64,000 nucleotides of DNA, from assembly GCA_032334055.1 (NCBI GenBank), contig JAUOZS010000001.1:3806001-3870000 (forward strand). Direction: 5' to 3'. The notes beneath the pieces were generated by a model. That model was given only the letters and a program-made list of their open reading frames with translations. It did no database searches and had not been told where the DNA came from. The translations under genes and the position numbers were made by a program. Numbering within the stretch: the stretch's first letter is position 1; the number at the start of each line of letters is the position of its first letter. Below are positions 35,554-44,181 of this stretch, in pieces. This DNA comes from Selenomonadales bacterium 4137-cl (GTDB taxonomy: Bacteria; Bacillota; Negativicutes; Sporomusales; UBA7701).

Positions 35554-36656
35554 ACAACAGCTACGACATCGTCGTCGCCGGCGCCGGGCCGGCGGGTCTC
35601 GCGGCCGCCGTCGAAGCGGCCCGGCGGGGCGCCCGCACCCTCGTCGTCGACGAAAACGCCAAACCCGGTGGCCAACTATTCAAGCAGATCCATAAATTCT
35701 TCGGCTCCCACGAGCACAAGGCTGGCGTGCGCGGCTTCGCCATCGGCGAAAAGCTGCTCGCCGAAGCGGCCGAACTCGGGGTCGAAGTATGGCTCGACAG
35801 CGTCGTCTGGGGTCTCTTCGCCAACAAAGTAGCCGTCCTCAGAGGCGGCGAACAGATAACGGTAGCGGCGGCCAAAATCATCCTCGCCACCGGCGCCTCC
35901 GAAAACGCCGTCGCCTTTCCGGGCGCCGTCCTGCCCGGCGTGATGGGCGCCGGAGCCATCCAGACGATGATCAACGTCCATCGCGTCCTGCCCGGCAAGC
36001 GGGTCGTCATGCTCGGCTCGGGCAATGTCGGCCTCATCGTCTCCTATCAGCTCCTTCAGGCCGGAGCCGAAGTCGTCGCCCTCGTCGAAGCCATGCCCCA
36101 CATCGGCGGCTACGGCGTCCACGCCGCCAAAATCCGCCGCGCCGGCGTTCCAATCCTCGTCAGCACCACCATCGCCCGCGCCTACGGCGACGGGCAGGTC
36201 GACGGCGTCGTCCTTGCCAGGATCGGCGACGACGGCCGCACAATCGACGGCAGCGAAACCACCCTTGCCGTCGACACCGTCGGCGTCGCCGTCGGTCTCA
36301 CCCCCCTTACCGAACTAGCCTGGCTCGCCGGCTGCCGGTTCGTATTCTCGCCCCGGCTCGGCGGCCACGTGCCCCTTCACGACGCCAACATGCAGACAAC
36401 CCACCCCGGCGTCTACGTCGCCGGCGACATCACCGGCGTCGAAGAAGCCAGCACCGCCATGGAAGAAGGCCGCCTGGCCGGAATCGCCGCCGCCGAAGCC
36501 CTCGGCTTGACCGGCGCCGCCGCGGCCGAACGCGACAAAGCGGCGGTAATCGCTCGCATGGACGTGCTGCGCTCGGGGCCGTTCGGCCTCGCCCGCCGCA
36601 CCGCCAAGGCGGAAATCCTCGCCCAGGGGAAGGAGGCGGCGGCATGCCGGGAGTAA
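35550..36656 (+). CDS. FAD/NAD(P)-binding subunit of the amine/imino-acid dehydrogenase (HcnB / OoxA-like)
   Basis: 368 residues of the pyridine nucleotide-disulphide reductase fold. FAD motif VVAGAGPAGLAAAVEAARRG at the N-terminus, second dinucleotide motif VVMLGSGNVGLIVSY in the middle and GVYVAGDITGVEEASTAMEE near the end. Family members pass electrons between the DAO-type subunit and the Fe-S subunits. The start is set by the ATGA overlap with the 2Fe-2S gene. Confidence 0.85.
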   Translation: MNNSYDIVVAGAGPAGLAAAVEAARRGARTLVVDENAKPGGQLFKQIHKFFGSHEHKAGVRGFAIGEKLLAEAAELGVEVWLDSVVWGLFANKVAVLRGGEQITVAAAKIILATGASENAVAFPGAVLPGVMGAGAIQTMINVHRVLPGKRVVMLGSGNVGLIVSYQLLQAGAEVVALVEAMPHIGGYGVHAAKIRRAGVPILVSTTIARAYGDGQVDGVVLARIGDDGRTIDGSETTLAVDTVGVAVGLTPLTELAWLAGCRFVFSPRLGGHVPLHDANMQTTHPGVYVAGDITGVEEASTAMEEGRLAGIAAAEALGLTGAAAAERDKAAVIARMDVLRSGPFGLARRTAKAEILAQGKEAAACRE

Positions 36657-37402
36657 AATACAGCGGACGGCTCAGCGACAGCGAACTAGCGAGCGTCCTT
36701 CCTCCGCAGGAAAGACTCGCCCAAGGACCGGTCGCGGTTATCGAATGTGTCCAGGAAATCCCCTGCAACCCCTGCGAAAAAGCCTGTCCCTTCGGTGCCA
36801 TTACCGTCGGCCGGGACATTACCGCCCGGCCGGTCATCGACCTCGACAAATGCCGCGGTTGCGGCCTGTGCATCAGCCGCTGCCCCGGTCTCGCCATCTT
36901 CGTCGTCGCCGTCGGCGAAACCGAAGCCACCGTCATGCTTCCCTACGAATATCTGCCCCTGCCGGCGGCCGGCGACACCGTCGACGCTTTCGACCGGAGC
37001 GGCAAGCCGGTCGGCAAAGCCCGGGTCGTGAAGGTCAACACCGCCGCCAGCCTCGAAGTCACGGCCGTCGTCACCCTCGCCGTACCCGCGGCGCTCGCCA
37101 ACGTCGTCCGCAACTTCCGGCCGCGCGGCCGGGACGAAGTATACATCTGCCGCTGCAACGAAGTCAGCGAAAGCGAAGTCCGCCAGGCCGTGCGCGAAGG
37201 AGCCCGCACCGTGGCCGCCGTCAAGCTCGCCACCCGGGCCGGCATGGGCCTCTGCCAGGGACGCACCTGCCGCCGCCTCGTCAGCCGCATCATCGCCGAG
37301 GAAACGGGCCAGCACCCGGCCGACATCCTGCCAGCCACCTCCCGCCCGCCCGTACGCACCCTGTCCCTTGGGGCACTGTCCGGAGGTGAAGACGATGAAT
37401 AA
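36644..37402 (+). CDS. Fe-S subunit: 4Fe-4S di-cluster plus BFD-type [2Fe-2S] domain
   Basis: 252 residues. N-terminal ferredoxin part with CNPCEKACPFGA and CRGCGLCISRCPG, then a beta domain, then a C-terminal BFD-like motif pair CRC...CQGRTC. In HcnB-type subunits the BFD domain is usually fused to the flavoprotein; here it rides on a separate ferredoxin subunit, a layout seen in anaerobes that drain electrons to ferredoxin or quinone. AAGGAGG precedes the ATG, which lies inside the end of the preceding gene (13-base overlap); the 3' end overlaps the next gene by 8. Confidence 0.85.
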   Translation: MPGVKYSGRLSDSELASVLPPQERLAQGPVAVIECVQEIPCNPCEKACPFGAITVGRDITARPVIDLDKCRGCGLCISRCPGLAIFVVAVGETEATVMLPYEYLPLPAAGDTVDAFDRSGKPVGKARVVKVNTAASLEVTAVVTLAVPAALANVVRNFRPRGRDEVYICRCNEVSESEVRQAVREGARTVAAVKLATRAGMGLCQGRTCRRLVSRIIAEETGQHPADILPATSRPPVRTLSLGALSGGEDDE

Positions 37403-38510
37403 TAAAACCTGCGACCTCGTCGTAATCGGCGGCGGCGTCATCGGCACCGCGGTCGCGTATTACGCCGCCAAGGCCGGCCGCAAAGTCGTCCTCCTCGAAA
37501 AAGACCACATCGCCGGCGGCACCTCCGGGGCCTGCGATGGCTTCATCATCATGCAGTCCAAAAACCCCGGCCCCCACCTCGAACTCGCCATGGCCAGCGC
37601 CGCCATCTACCGCGGCCTCGCCGAGGAACTCGACTACCCGATCGAGTACGAGCCCAAAGGCGGCATGATCGTCATCGAAAATGAAATCCAGGCCGCCCTG
37701 ATGAAGGAGCATGTCGCCAAACAGGCCGTATCCGGACTGGCGGTCGAAATCCTCGCCGCCGCCGAAGCCCGCCGCCGCGAGCCCGCTCTCGCCCCCGACC
37801 TGTGGGGCGCCACCTACTGCGCCGCCGACGCCCAGGTCAACCCCATCAAAGTCGCCCAGGGCTTCAGCAATGCGGCCCGTCGCCTGGGAGCGGAAATCCG
37901 GGCCGGCACCGAAGCCGTCGGCCTCATTGCCGACCGCGGTCGCGTCGTTGGTGTCACCACCGCCGCCGGCGACATATACTGTGAATATGTCGTCGTCGCC
38001 GCCGGCGTATGGACCCCCGGCCTTGTACGACCCCTCGGCCTCGAGCTGCCGATCAAGCCGCGCCGCGGCCAGATCCTCGTCACCGAACCCCTGCCGCCGA
38101 CCATCCGCCACGTTCTGTTGTGCGCCTGTTACCTTGTCGCCAAATACCGGCCCCAGGACCTCGACCCCGCCGAAAGGCACAACCGGCTGGGAGTCGGCCT
38201 CGCCATCGAGCAGACGGCCGACGGCGGCCTCCTCATCGGCTCCACCCGCGAATTCGCCGGCTTTGACCGCGCCACCACCCTTGCCGGCCTCGAAGCCGTC
38301 GCCGCCCACGCCCGCCACATCCTGCCCGGGCTGGCCGGCGTCAACATCATCCGCGCCTTCGCCGGCCTGCGCCCTTATACCCCCGACGGCCTGCCCATCC
38401 TGGGGCCGGCCGAGGGGATTCCCGGCCTCATCATCGCCGCCGGCCACGAAGGCGACGGCATCGCCCTGGCGCCCGTCACCGGGCAGCGCATCGCCGCCTG
38501 CCTTGAATAA
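37395..38510 (+). CDS. FAD-dependent oxidoreductase of the DAO family, catalytic subunit
   Basis: 371 residues. DAO-type FAD motif DLVVIGGGVIGTAVAYYAAK, substrate-domain blocks and C-terminal IRAFAGLRPYTPDGLPILG. Such subunits oxidise sarcosine, proline, hydroxyproline, opines or D-amino acids. The adjacent reductase of the P5C-reductase type favours a cyclic imino acid, though sarcosine is also attractive in this lineage. CGGAGGTG lies 6 bases before the chosen ATG. Confidence 0.85.
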   Translation: MNNKTCDLVVIGGGVIGTAVAYYAAKAGRKVVLLEKDHIAGGTSGACDGFIIMQSKNPGPHLELAMASAAIYRGLAEELDYPIEYEPKGGMIVIENEIQAALMKEHVAKQAVSGLAVEILAAAEARRREPALAPDLWGATYCAADAQVNPIKVAQGFSNAARRLGAEIRAGTEAVGLIADRGRVVGVTTAAGDIYCEYVVVAAGVWTPGLVRPLGLELPIKPRRGQILVTEPLPPTIRHVLLCACYLVAKYRPQDLDPAERHNRLGVGLAIEQTADGGLLIGSTREFAGFDRATTLAGLEAVAAHARHILPGLAGVNIIRAFAGLRPYTPDGLPILGPAEGIPGLIIAAGHEGDGIALAPVTGQRIAACLE

Positions 38511-38555
38511 CTGAACAATCTTTTCAGGCCTCGGCCTGACACCAGGGGTGAAACA

Positions 38556-39239
38556 ATGCAAGTAGGCATCATCGGCATAGGCCGCATGGGCAGGGAACTG
38601 GCCCGCCGCCTCAAAGACCACGTCGAACTTACCGTCTTCGACCGCGACGCCGCCTTCCTGGCCGCCATGCAAAACGAACTCGGCCTGCCCGCCGCCGGTT
38701 CCATCGACGAACTGGCGGCCATCGGCACCGTCATCCTCGCCGTCCCCGACCCCGAAGTGATAAACTGCATCAAAGACTTCAACCAGCTCAAAACCCCCGT
38801 GACGATCATCAACATCGCCACCAACGTAGCCCAGCACGTCTTAGAAGAAACGGCCGTCCCGCCGGTCCGCTGCATCAACGTCAAATTTGTCGGCCACGCC
38901 GGCGAAATGTCCCTCGGGCTCGACCCGGTCGTCGTCATCGACAGCCGCCCGGCCGAGCTCGTCCCGGTCGCGCGGGAGATCTTCTCCGTCGTCGGCCACG
39001 TCGTCGTCGGCAAAGCCGACATCGTCAGCTTCATCAACACCACCGCCGCCGAAAAAGCCCTTGAAGCCGCCGTTCACATCGAAGAAAGCCTCCGCCAGCA
39101 GGGCGTCACCGATCCCGACATCGTCAAAAGCGCCATCCGCCAGGTAGCGGCCGGCGTGCTCAAAGCATATGCGGACCAGGATCTTGGGCCTTTCGCCCGC
39201 CAGATTGTCCGAGCCGTCAGGGCTAAAATGAAAAAATAG
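38556..39239 (+). CDS. NAD(P)-binding reductase, pyrroline-5-carboxylate reductase-like
   Basis: 227 residues. Rossmann motif VGIIGIGRMGRELA at the N-terminus, then ILAVPDPEVI and the C-terminal helical region (EESLRQQGVTDPDIVKSAIR) as in short ProC-like or F420-dependent NADP reductase proteins. It is shorter than ProC (about 270), so the call is tentative. Located 45 bases after the dehydrogenase genes and in the same direction, it may reduce or process their imine product. Confidence 0.6.
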   Translation: MQVGIIGIGRMGRELARRLKDHVELTVFDRDAAFLAAMQNELGLPAAGSIDELAAIGTVILAVPDPEVINCIKDFNQLKTPVTIINIATNVAQHVLEETAVPPVRCINVKFVGHAGEMSLGLDPVVVIDSRPAELVPVAREIFSVVGHVVVGKADIVSFINTTAAEKALEAAVHIEESLRQQGVTDPDIVKSAIRQVAAGVLKAYADQDLGPFARQIVRAVRAKMKK

Positions 39240-39386
39240 GGGGCAGGCCGTTGATAGCCCCCATCTGCGTTGTTGGTTCTGTGGGCGCTTGCTAGCGTAC
39301 GTCCGAGTACGCGTCGCATCGCGTCCTCGAACCGCCTAGCATCTGGGGACTCTGAACGGCCTGCGCACAATTCATGTTATTATAAG

Positions 39387-39416
39387 AACGCCCCGAAACC
39401 GGGGCGGTTCTTTTTT
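39387..39416 (+). terminator. Terminator after the dehydrogenase operon
   Basis: CGCCCC/GGGGCG stem with loop GAAACC, followed by GTTCTTTTTT. The remainder of the 39240-39458 gap shows no gene. Confidence 0.85.
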
Positions 39417-39458
39417 GCTCCTCAAACTGGTCGGTTCCAAATATAGCAAAAGTGGCGA

Positions 39459-39510
39459 TTGACGACAGGCCGGATTAGCGGTATAGTTTCATCATGGCGG
39501 ATAATCCGCC
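39459..39510 (+). promoter_or_regulatory. Promoter and inverted repeat upstream of the MocR/PdxR gene
   Basis: TTGACG (39459-39464), 17 bp, TATAGT (39482-39487). The perfect repeat GGCGGATAATCCGCC (39496-39510) lies at the expected start region and may be an operator for autoregulation. Confidence 0.65.
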
Positions 39511-39521
39511 CGGAGGTGTCG

Positions 39522-41006
39522 ATGCTGCTGCTCACCGTCGACGAACAGAGCCTTGAGCCCATCTACCGGCAGATCGTCGCCCAGATCAGGGACAAAATCG
39601 CCGGCCGCGTCCTGCTGCCCGGCGAAAGACTTCCCTCCACGCGCCGGCTGGCCGACCAACTCGGCATTCATCGCTCCACCGTCGCCACCGCTTACCAGGA
39701 ACTGTGGGCCCTCGGCTTCATCGACCTCAGCCCCGGCTCCCGCCCGCGCGTCCGCGACCGCATGCAGTTTGCCACCGCCGCCGACCGCGGCGACAAGGGC
39801 CTCGTCGACTGGCAAACCGTCGTATCGCCGGCCAGCGAAGCCGTCTGGCGGACCTACCGCCGGCTCGACCCGCTTGGCAAGGAAAGCACCCCGGCCCTCA
39901 TCAACTTTGCCAGCATGAACATGGACAGCCGCCTCTTCCCCCTCGAAAGCTTCCGCGCCTGCCTCGACCGGGCGGTGAAAAACCATGGCGACGCCCTTCT
40001 CGGCTACGGCGCCCGGGCCGGCTTCCCGCCGCTTCGCGAATACATCGCCCGCCGCCTGCAGAGCCACGGCATCTCCGTAACCGCCGACGAAATCCTCATC
40101 ACCAACGGCTCGCAGCAGGGCATCGACCTCGTCTTCCGCATGATTGCCGCCCCCGGCAAGACGGTCGCCATCGAATCCCCCACCTACGACTACGTTCTCC
40201 CCCTGCTGCGCTTCTACGGCCTGAGACCGGTGGAGATCCCCATCCGTCAGGGCGGCATGGACCTGGGTGCGCTCGCGGCCGCCATCGCCCAAGAGCGGCC
40301 CGTCCTCGTGTACACCATGCCCACCTTCCAGAACCCCACCGGCATCAGCACCGGCCAGGCCCACCGCGAACGCCTCCTCTCGCTGTGCGAACAGCACCGC
40401 ATCCCCATTCTTGAGGACGGCTTCGAAGAAGAAATGAAATACAGCGGCCGCGTCGTCCTGCCGATCAAATCGATGGACAAACGCCAGCTCGTCATCTACT
40501 GCGGCACCTTTTCCAAAGTCCTCTTTCCCGGTGCCCGCGTCGGCTGGTTGGCGGCCGAAAAAGAATGCGTCGAGCGGCTCGTCGCCATCCACCGTTTCAG
40601 CGAGCTCGCCCCCAGCATGATTCTTCAGGCGGCCATCCACGAATTCTGCCAGAGCGGCCACTATGACCGCCATATCGGCAGGATGCATCGCGCCTATCGC
40701 AAAAGGATGCAAACCGCCGTCCGCGCCCTGAGCCGCCACATCGACCCGGCCTGGGCGGAATGGACCGAACCGAGCGGCGGCTTCCTCATCTGGTTAAAGC
40801 TCAAGCCGGCTCCCCACCCGCCGCCCGACTGGAAGACCCTGCTGGCCGCCCACGGCGTCGAAGCGACCACCGGCGGCAGCTTCTTCTACGGCGAAACCCC
40901 GGATACATATCTGCGGCTTTCCATCTCCCCCCTCAACGAAGAAGAAATCACCGAAGGCGTGCGGCGTCTCGCCGCCGCGCTTCGCCAGGCCCATCACCCG
41001 GACTGA
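39522..41006 (+). CDS. pdxR: MocR-type regulator with aminotransferase domain, probable PdxR
   Basis: 494 residues: an N-terminal GntR winged helix (IYRQIVAQIRDKIAGRVLLPG, LGIHRSTVATAYQEL) joined to a fold-type I aminotransferase domain (GYGARAGFPPLREYIARRL, then the PLP-Lys region GTFSKVLFPGARVGW). MocR proteins sense PLP or other ligands. Immediate proximity to pdxS and pdxT in the same direction supports PdxR, although most pdxR genes are divergent. CGGAGGTG precedes the ATG. Confidence in MocR class is high, in the PdxR name moderate. Confidence 0.8.
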   Translation: MLLLTVDEQSLEPIYRQIVAQIRDKIAGRVLLPGERLPSTRRLADQLGIHRSTVATAYQELWALGFIDLSPGSRPRVRDRMQFATAADRGDKGLVDWQTVVSPASEAVWRTYRRLDPLGKESTPALINFASMNMDSRLFPLESFRACLDRAVKNHGDALLGYGARAGFPPLREYIARRLQSHGISVTADEILITNGSQQGIDLVFRMIAAPGKTVAIESPTYDYVLPLLRFYGLRPVEIPIRQGGMDLGALAAAIAQERPVLVYTMPTFQNPTGISTGQAHRERLLSLCEQHRIPILEDGFEEEMKYSGRVVLPIKSMDKRQLVIYCGTFSKVLFPGARVGWLAAEKECVERLVAIHRFSELAPSMILQAAIHEFCQSGHYDRHIGRMHRAYRKRMQTAVRALSRHIDPAWAEWTEPSGGFLIWLKLKPAPHPPPDWKTLLAAHGVEATTGGSFFYGETPDTYLRLSISPLNEEEITEGVRRLAAALRQAHHPD

Positions 41007-41114
41007 GCGGGGAAAATCACCGGAACCGGCCCGAGCGCCGGCCGACCGTCGCATAAATTACCGTAAATGACCCATGTTAACACTGACCGCATTCATACAG
41101 GAGGTAGAAAAACA

Positions 41115-41996
41115 ATGGAACAAGGTACATTTCGCGTAAAAGCCGGCCTGGCGGAAATGCTCAAGGGCGGCGTAATCATGGACGTAACCACCCCCGAACA
41201 AGCTAAGATCGCCGAGCAGGCCGGAGCCTGCGCCGTCATGGCCCTCGAAAGGGTTCCCGCCGACATCCGCGCCGCCGGCGGCGTCGCCCGCATGGCCGAC
41301 CCCACCATCGTCCAGAGGATCATGGAAGCAGTCACCATCCCCGTCATGGCCAAAGCGCGCATCGGCCACTTCGTCGAGGCCCGGATCCTCGAAGCCCTCG
41401 GCGCCGACTACATCGACGAAAGCGAAGTCCTGACTCCCGCCGACGATAAATTCCACATCAACAAACACGAATTCAAGGTCCCCTTCGTCTGCGGCGCCAA
41501 AAACCTCGGCGAAGCCCTCCGCCGCATCGGCGAAGGCGCGGCCATGATCCGCACCAAGGGCGAGCCCGGCACCGGCAACGTCGTCGAAGCCGTCAAACAC
41601 ATCCGCATGGTCATGAGCGAAATCCGCCTCCTTCAGAACCTTCCCGAGGAAGAAGTCGCCGCCTTCGCCAAAAACATCGCCGCCCCCATCGAGCTTGTCC
41701 GCGAAACAAAGAAACTCGGCCGCCTGCCGGTCGTCAACTTCGCCGCCGGCGGCATCGCCACCCCCGCCGACGCCGCCCTCATGATGCAGCTCGGCTGCGA
41801 CGGCATCTTCGTCGGCTCGGGCATCTTCAAATCCTCCGACCCTGCCGCCAGGGCCAAAGCCATCGTCGCCGCCACCACCTACCACAACGACCCCAAAGTC
41901 CTCGCCGAAATCTCCCGCGGCCTGGGTGAGGCCATGCCCGGCCTGGAGATCTCCACCATCGCCCCCCACGAACGCATGCAGGAGCGGGGCTGGTAA
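41115..41996 (+). CDS. pdxS: Pyridoxal 5'-phosphate synthase, synthase subunit
   Basis: 293 residues, highly conserved TIM barrel that makes PLP from ribose 5-phosphate, glyceraldehyde 3-phosphate and ammonia from PdxT. Motifs KAGLAEMLKGGVIMDV, PVMAKARIGHFVEARILE, GEPGTGNVVEAVKHIR and GSGIFKS are all present. The start at 41115 has AGGAGGTAG 7 bases upstream. Two bases separate it from pdxT. Confidence 0.97.
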   Translation: MEQGTFRVKAGLAEMLKGGVIMDVTTPEQAKIAEQAGACAVMALERVPADIRAAGGVARMADPTIVQRIMEAVTIPVMAKARIGHFVEARILEALGADYIDESEVLTPADDKFHINKHEFKVPFVCGAKNLGEALRRIGEGAAMIRTKGEPGTGNVVEAVKHIRMVMSEIRLLQNLPEEEVAAFAKNIAAPIELVRETKKLGRLPVVNFAAGGIATPADAALMMQLGCDGIFVGSGIFKSSDPAARAKAIVAATTYHNDPKVLAEISRGLGEAMPGLEISTIAPHERMQERGW

Positions 41997-41998
41997 CA

Positions 41999-42574
41999 GT
42001 GAAAATCGGCGTACTCGCCCTGCAGGGCGCCTTCCGCGAACACCGCTGGATGCTTGAACGCTGCGGCGCCGAAGCGGTCGAAGTCAGGAAACCGGAAGAC
42101 CTCGACGACCTCGCCGGCCTCGTCATCCCCGGCGGCGAAAGCACCACCATCGGCAAACTGCTCGTCGAATGGGGCCTCATGGATAAAATCCGCACACGGG
42201 CCGCCGCCGGCATGGCCATCTACGGCACCTGCGCCGGCATGATCCTCCTTGCCAGGGAAATCGTCGGCAGCGACCAGCCCCGCCTCGGCCTTATGGATGT
42301 CGCCGTCCGGCGCAACGCCTTCGGCCGCCAGCGCGAAAGCTTCGAAGCCGACCTCAAGGTACCCGAATTCGGCGCCGAACCGGTAAGGGCCGTCTTCATC
42401 CGCGCCCCCTACATCGAAAGCGCCGGACCGGGCGTCAAAATCATGGCCGCCGTCGGCGACCACATCGTCATCGCCCGCCAGGGCAACCTCCTTGCCACCG
42501 CCTTCCACCCCGAGCTTACCAATGATGACCGTATCCACAAATATTTCATTGAAATGATCCAAGGCAAGGCATAA
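41999..42574 (+). CDS. pdxT: Pyridoxal 5'-phosphate synthase, glutaminase subunit
   Basis: 191 residues, class I glutaminase fold. LALQGAFREH at the N-terminus, PGGESTTIGKL, the nucleophile Cys in GTCAGMILLA and the His-Glu pair in AFHPELTND complete the triad. Delivers ammonia to PdxS. GTG start directly after the pdxS stop; a 14-bp terminator hairpin follows. Confidence 0.97.
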   Translation: MKIGVLALQGAFREHRWMLERCGAEAVEVRKPEDLDDLAGLVIPGGESTTIGKLLVEWGLMDKIRTRAAAGMAIYGTCAGMILLAREIVGSDQPRLGLMDVAVRRNAFGRQRESFEADLKVPEFGAEPVRAVFIRAPYIESAGPGVKIMAAVGDHIVIARQGNLLATAFHPELTNDDRIHKYFIEMIQGKA

Positions 42575-42579
42575 TAAAA

Positions 42580-42612
42580 GGGCCAGCGAATATATTACAT
42601 ATTCGCTGGCCC
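42580..42612 (+). terminator. Terminator of pdxST
   Basis: Perfect 14-bp stem GGGCCAGCGAATAT/ATATTCGCTGGCCC with a 5-base loop followed by AATTTATTT. Confidence 0.8.
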
Positions 42613-42639
42613 AATTTATTTAAAGGGAGTAGCATCGCC

Positions 42640-43821
42640 ATGCACATCCCCGCCGATACCCTTGAGCGCATCGAGCGCGAACTCACCCTCACCCCCGCTA
42701 GGGAAGAGGCCATCGTCGCCGATTTCCGCGCCGCCATGGCCGCCGGGCTGGCCGGTGAGCCGAGCACCCTCAGAATGCTGCCCTCCCACCTCGGCAAACC
42801 GTGCGGCGACGAGCGCGGTCTTTTCCTCGCCCTCGATTTCGGCGGCAGCAACGTCCGCGTCCAGCTCGTCGAGCTGTGCGGCGGCGGGCGATGGCTCGTC
42901 CGCAGGCAGACCGCCGCCCCGCTAAAAGACCCCGCAGGCGCCTACGACCATACCTCCGCCGCCGCCACCGGCGAGCAGCTCTTCGACTTCCTCGCCGCCC
43001 AAATCGCCTCCCTCGTCGACGGCGGGGCCGACTACCTCCTCGGCCACACTTTCTCCTTCCCCTGCCGCCAGCTCGACCTCGGCCACGCCGTCCTCCTCGG
43101 CTGGACCAAGGAAATAAAGACCGCCGGCGTCGAAGGCCGCGAAGTCAACGCTCTGCTGGCCGCCGCCCTCGCCCGCCGGGGCCTGGCGGGCGTGCGGCCC
43201 GTGGCCGTCATCAACGACACCGTCGGTACCCTCCTCGCCGCCGCCTACCGCGACCCCGCGGCCGACATCGCCGCCATCTGCGGCACCGGCCACAACACCT
43301 GCTACTACGACGCCGCCCGCGATCTGGTCATCAACATGGAATCCGGCAACTTCGCCGCCCGGCCCTTCACCCGCTGGGACGACGCTCTCGATGCAGCCAG
43401 CGAACATCCCGGAACCCAGCGGCTCGAGAAAATGGTCGCCGGCCGCTACCTGGGCGAGCTCGTCCGCCTCATCCTCGCCGGCCTGGGCGACCCCGTCGGC
43501 CAGCCTTATTCGCTTACCACCGCCGACCTTGCCGACTGGCTTGCAAACCCTGGCCAAGCTCCCTCGCGCCGCCGCCTCGCCGCCCTCGTCGCCGGGCGTT
43601 CCGCCCGGCTGGTCGCCGCCACCTTCCGCGGTGTCCTCGCCCATATCGACCCCGGCCGGAAAACCGGGCACACCATCGCCGTCGACGGCTCGCTGTACGA
43701 AAAAATGCCCGGTTATGCCGGGGCGCTGGCCGCCGCTCTCGGTCAGGCCCCCGTCCTCGTAAAAGACGGCTCCGGGGTGGGCGCCGCGGTCGCCGCCGCG
43801 CTTGCCGCTAGTCGCCGTTAG
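42640..43821 (+). CDS. Hexokinase of the eukaryotic (PF00349/PF03727) type
   Basis: 393 residues. Unlike bacterial glucokinases or ROK kinases, it has the hexokinase-family landmarks: phosphate-1 loop LALDFGGSNVRVQLVEL, sugar-binding LGHTFSFPCRQ, the catalytic-Asp region VAVINDTVGTLLAAAY and the later GTGHNTCYYD and DGSLYEKMPGY. It lacks the mitochondrial-anchor N-terminus and is shorter than the 50-kDa yeast enzyme. Predicted to phosphorylate glucose or other hexoses. Monocistronic between a terminator and a convergent small gene. AAAGGGAG precedes the ATG. Confidence 0.8.
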   Translation: MHIPADTLERIERELTLTPAREEAIVADFRAAMAAGLAGEPSTLRMLPSHLGKPCGDERGLFLALDFGGSNVRVQLVELCGGGRWLVRRQTAAPLKDPAGAYDHTSAAATGEQLFDFLAAQIASLVDGGADYLLGHTFSFPCRQLDLGHAVLLGWTKEIKTAGVEGREVNALLAAALARRGLAGVRPVAVINDTVGTLLAAAYRDPAADIAAICGTGHNTCYYDAARDLVINMESGNFAARPFTRWDDALDAASEHPGTQRLEKMVAGRYLGELVRLILAGLGDPVGQPYSLTTADLADWLANPGQAPSRRRLAALVAGRSARLVAATFRGVLAHIDPGRKTGHTIAVDGSLYEKMPGYAGALAAALGQAPVLVKDGSGVGAAVAAALAASRR

Positions 43822-44065
43822 ACCGGGCGGCGGGCTGGTCGTCCCAGCGGGGCATATTGCCGCGGGGGCTGTTGAACACCGAATTGATCGCATGGGTCGC
43901 GTTGAGTTGGGTCATCAGCCATATGTACATATCCCGCAGACTGGCCAAATCGAAATGAGTGTTCTTCAGCGCGTTCAGCGTCCAGGCCGCCAGCCAGATA
44001 AACAGGAAGACGACCGTAATCATCCCGACGCACACATTAGGGGCATTGACGACAAGCTTCCACAT
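43808..44065 (-). CDS. Small membrane protein, 85 residues, unknown
   Basis: One strong membrane segment near the N-terminus (VGMITVVFLFIWLAAWTLNAL) followed by a soluble tail ending PRWDDQPAARSNGD. AAAGGAG precedes the ATG by 9 bases. Its 3' end overlaps the hexokinase 3' end by 14 bases in convergent orientation. No family recognised. Confidence 0.6.
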   Translation of the reverse strand: MWKLVVNAPNVCVGMITVVFLFIWLAAWTLNALKNTHFDLASLRDMYIWLMTQLNATHAINSVFNSPRGNMPRWDDQPAARSNGD

Positions 44066-44135
44066 CCCGGATCGCTCCTTTCCCGCTGCTACAGGATATG
44101 CGGCAAGCGGCCCTCCCGTCCGTCCGAAAACATGA

Positions 44136-44161
44136 AACCCGCCTCCAAGCAGAGGCGGGTT
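44136..44161 (-). terminator. Terminator after panE
   Basis: AACCCGCCTC/GAGGCGGGTT stem with a 6-base loop; on the - strand followed by TCATGTTTTC. Confidence 0.65.
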
Positions 44162-44181
44162 CGTCGTTAAAGCCTGTAAAA

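Noticed and set aside
35789..36640. Arg-rich N-terminal extension in frame with the Fe-S subunit
   Set aside because: This part overlaps the flavoprotein gene in another frame and is low-complexity; the ATG at 36644 with AAGGAGG is the credible start.
37290..38837. A 515-codon open frame on - across the DAO-type gene
   Set aside because: Antisense shadow of a recognised FAD oxidoreductase with its own ribosome site.
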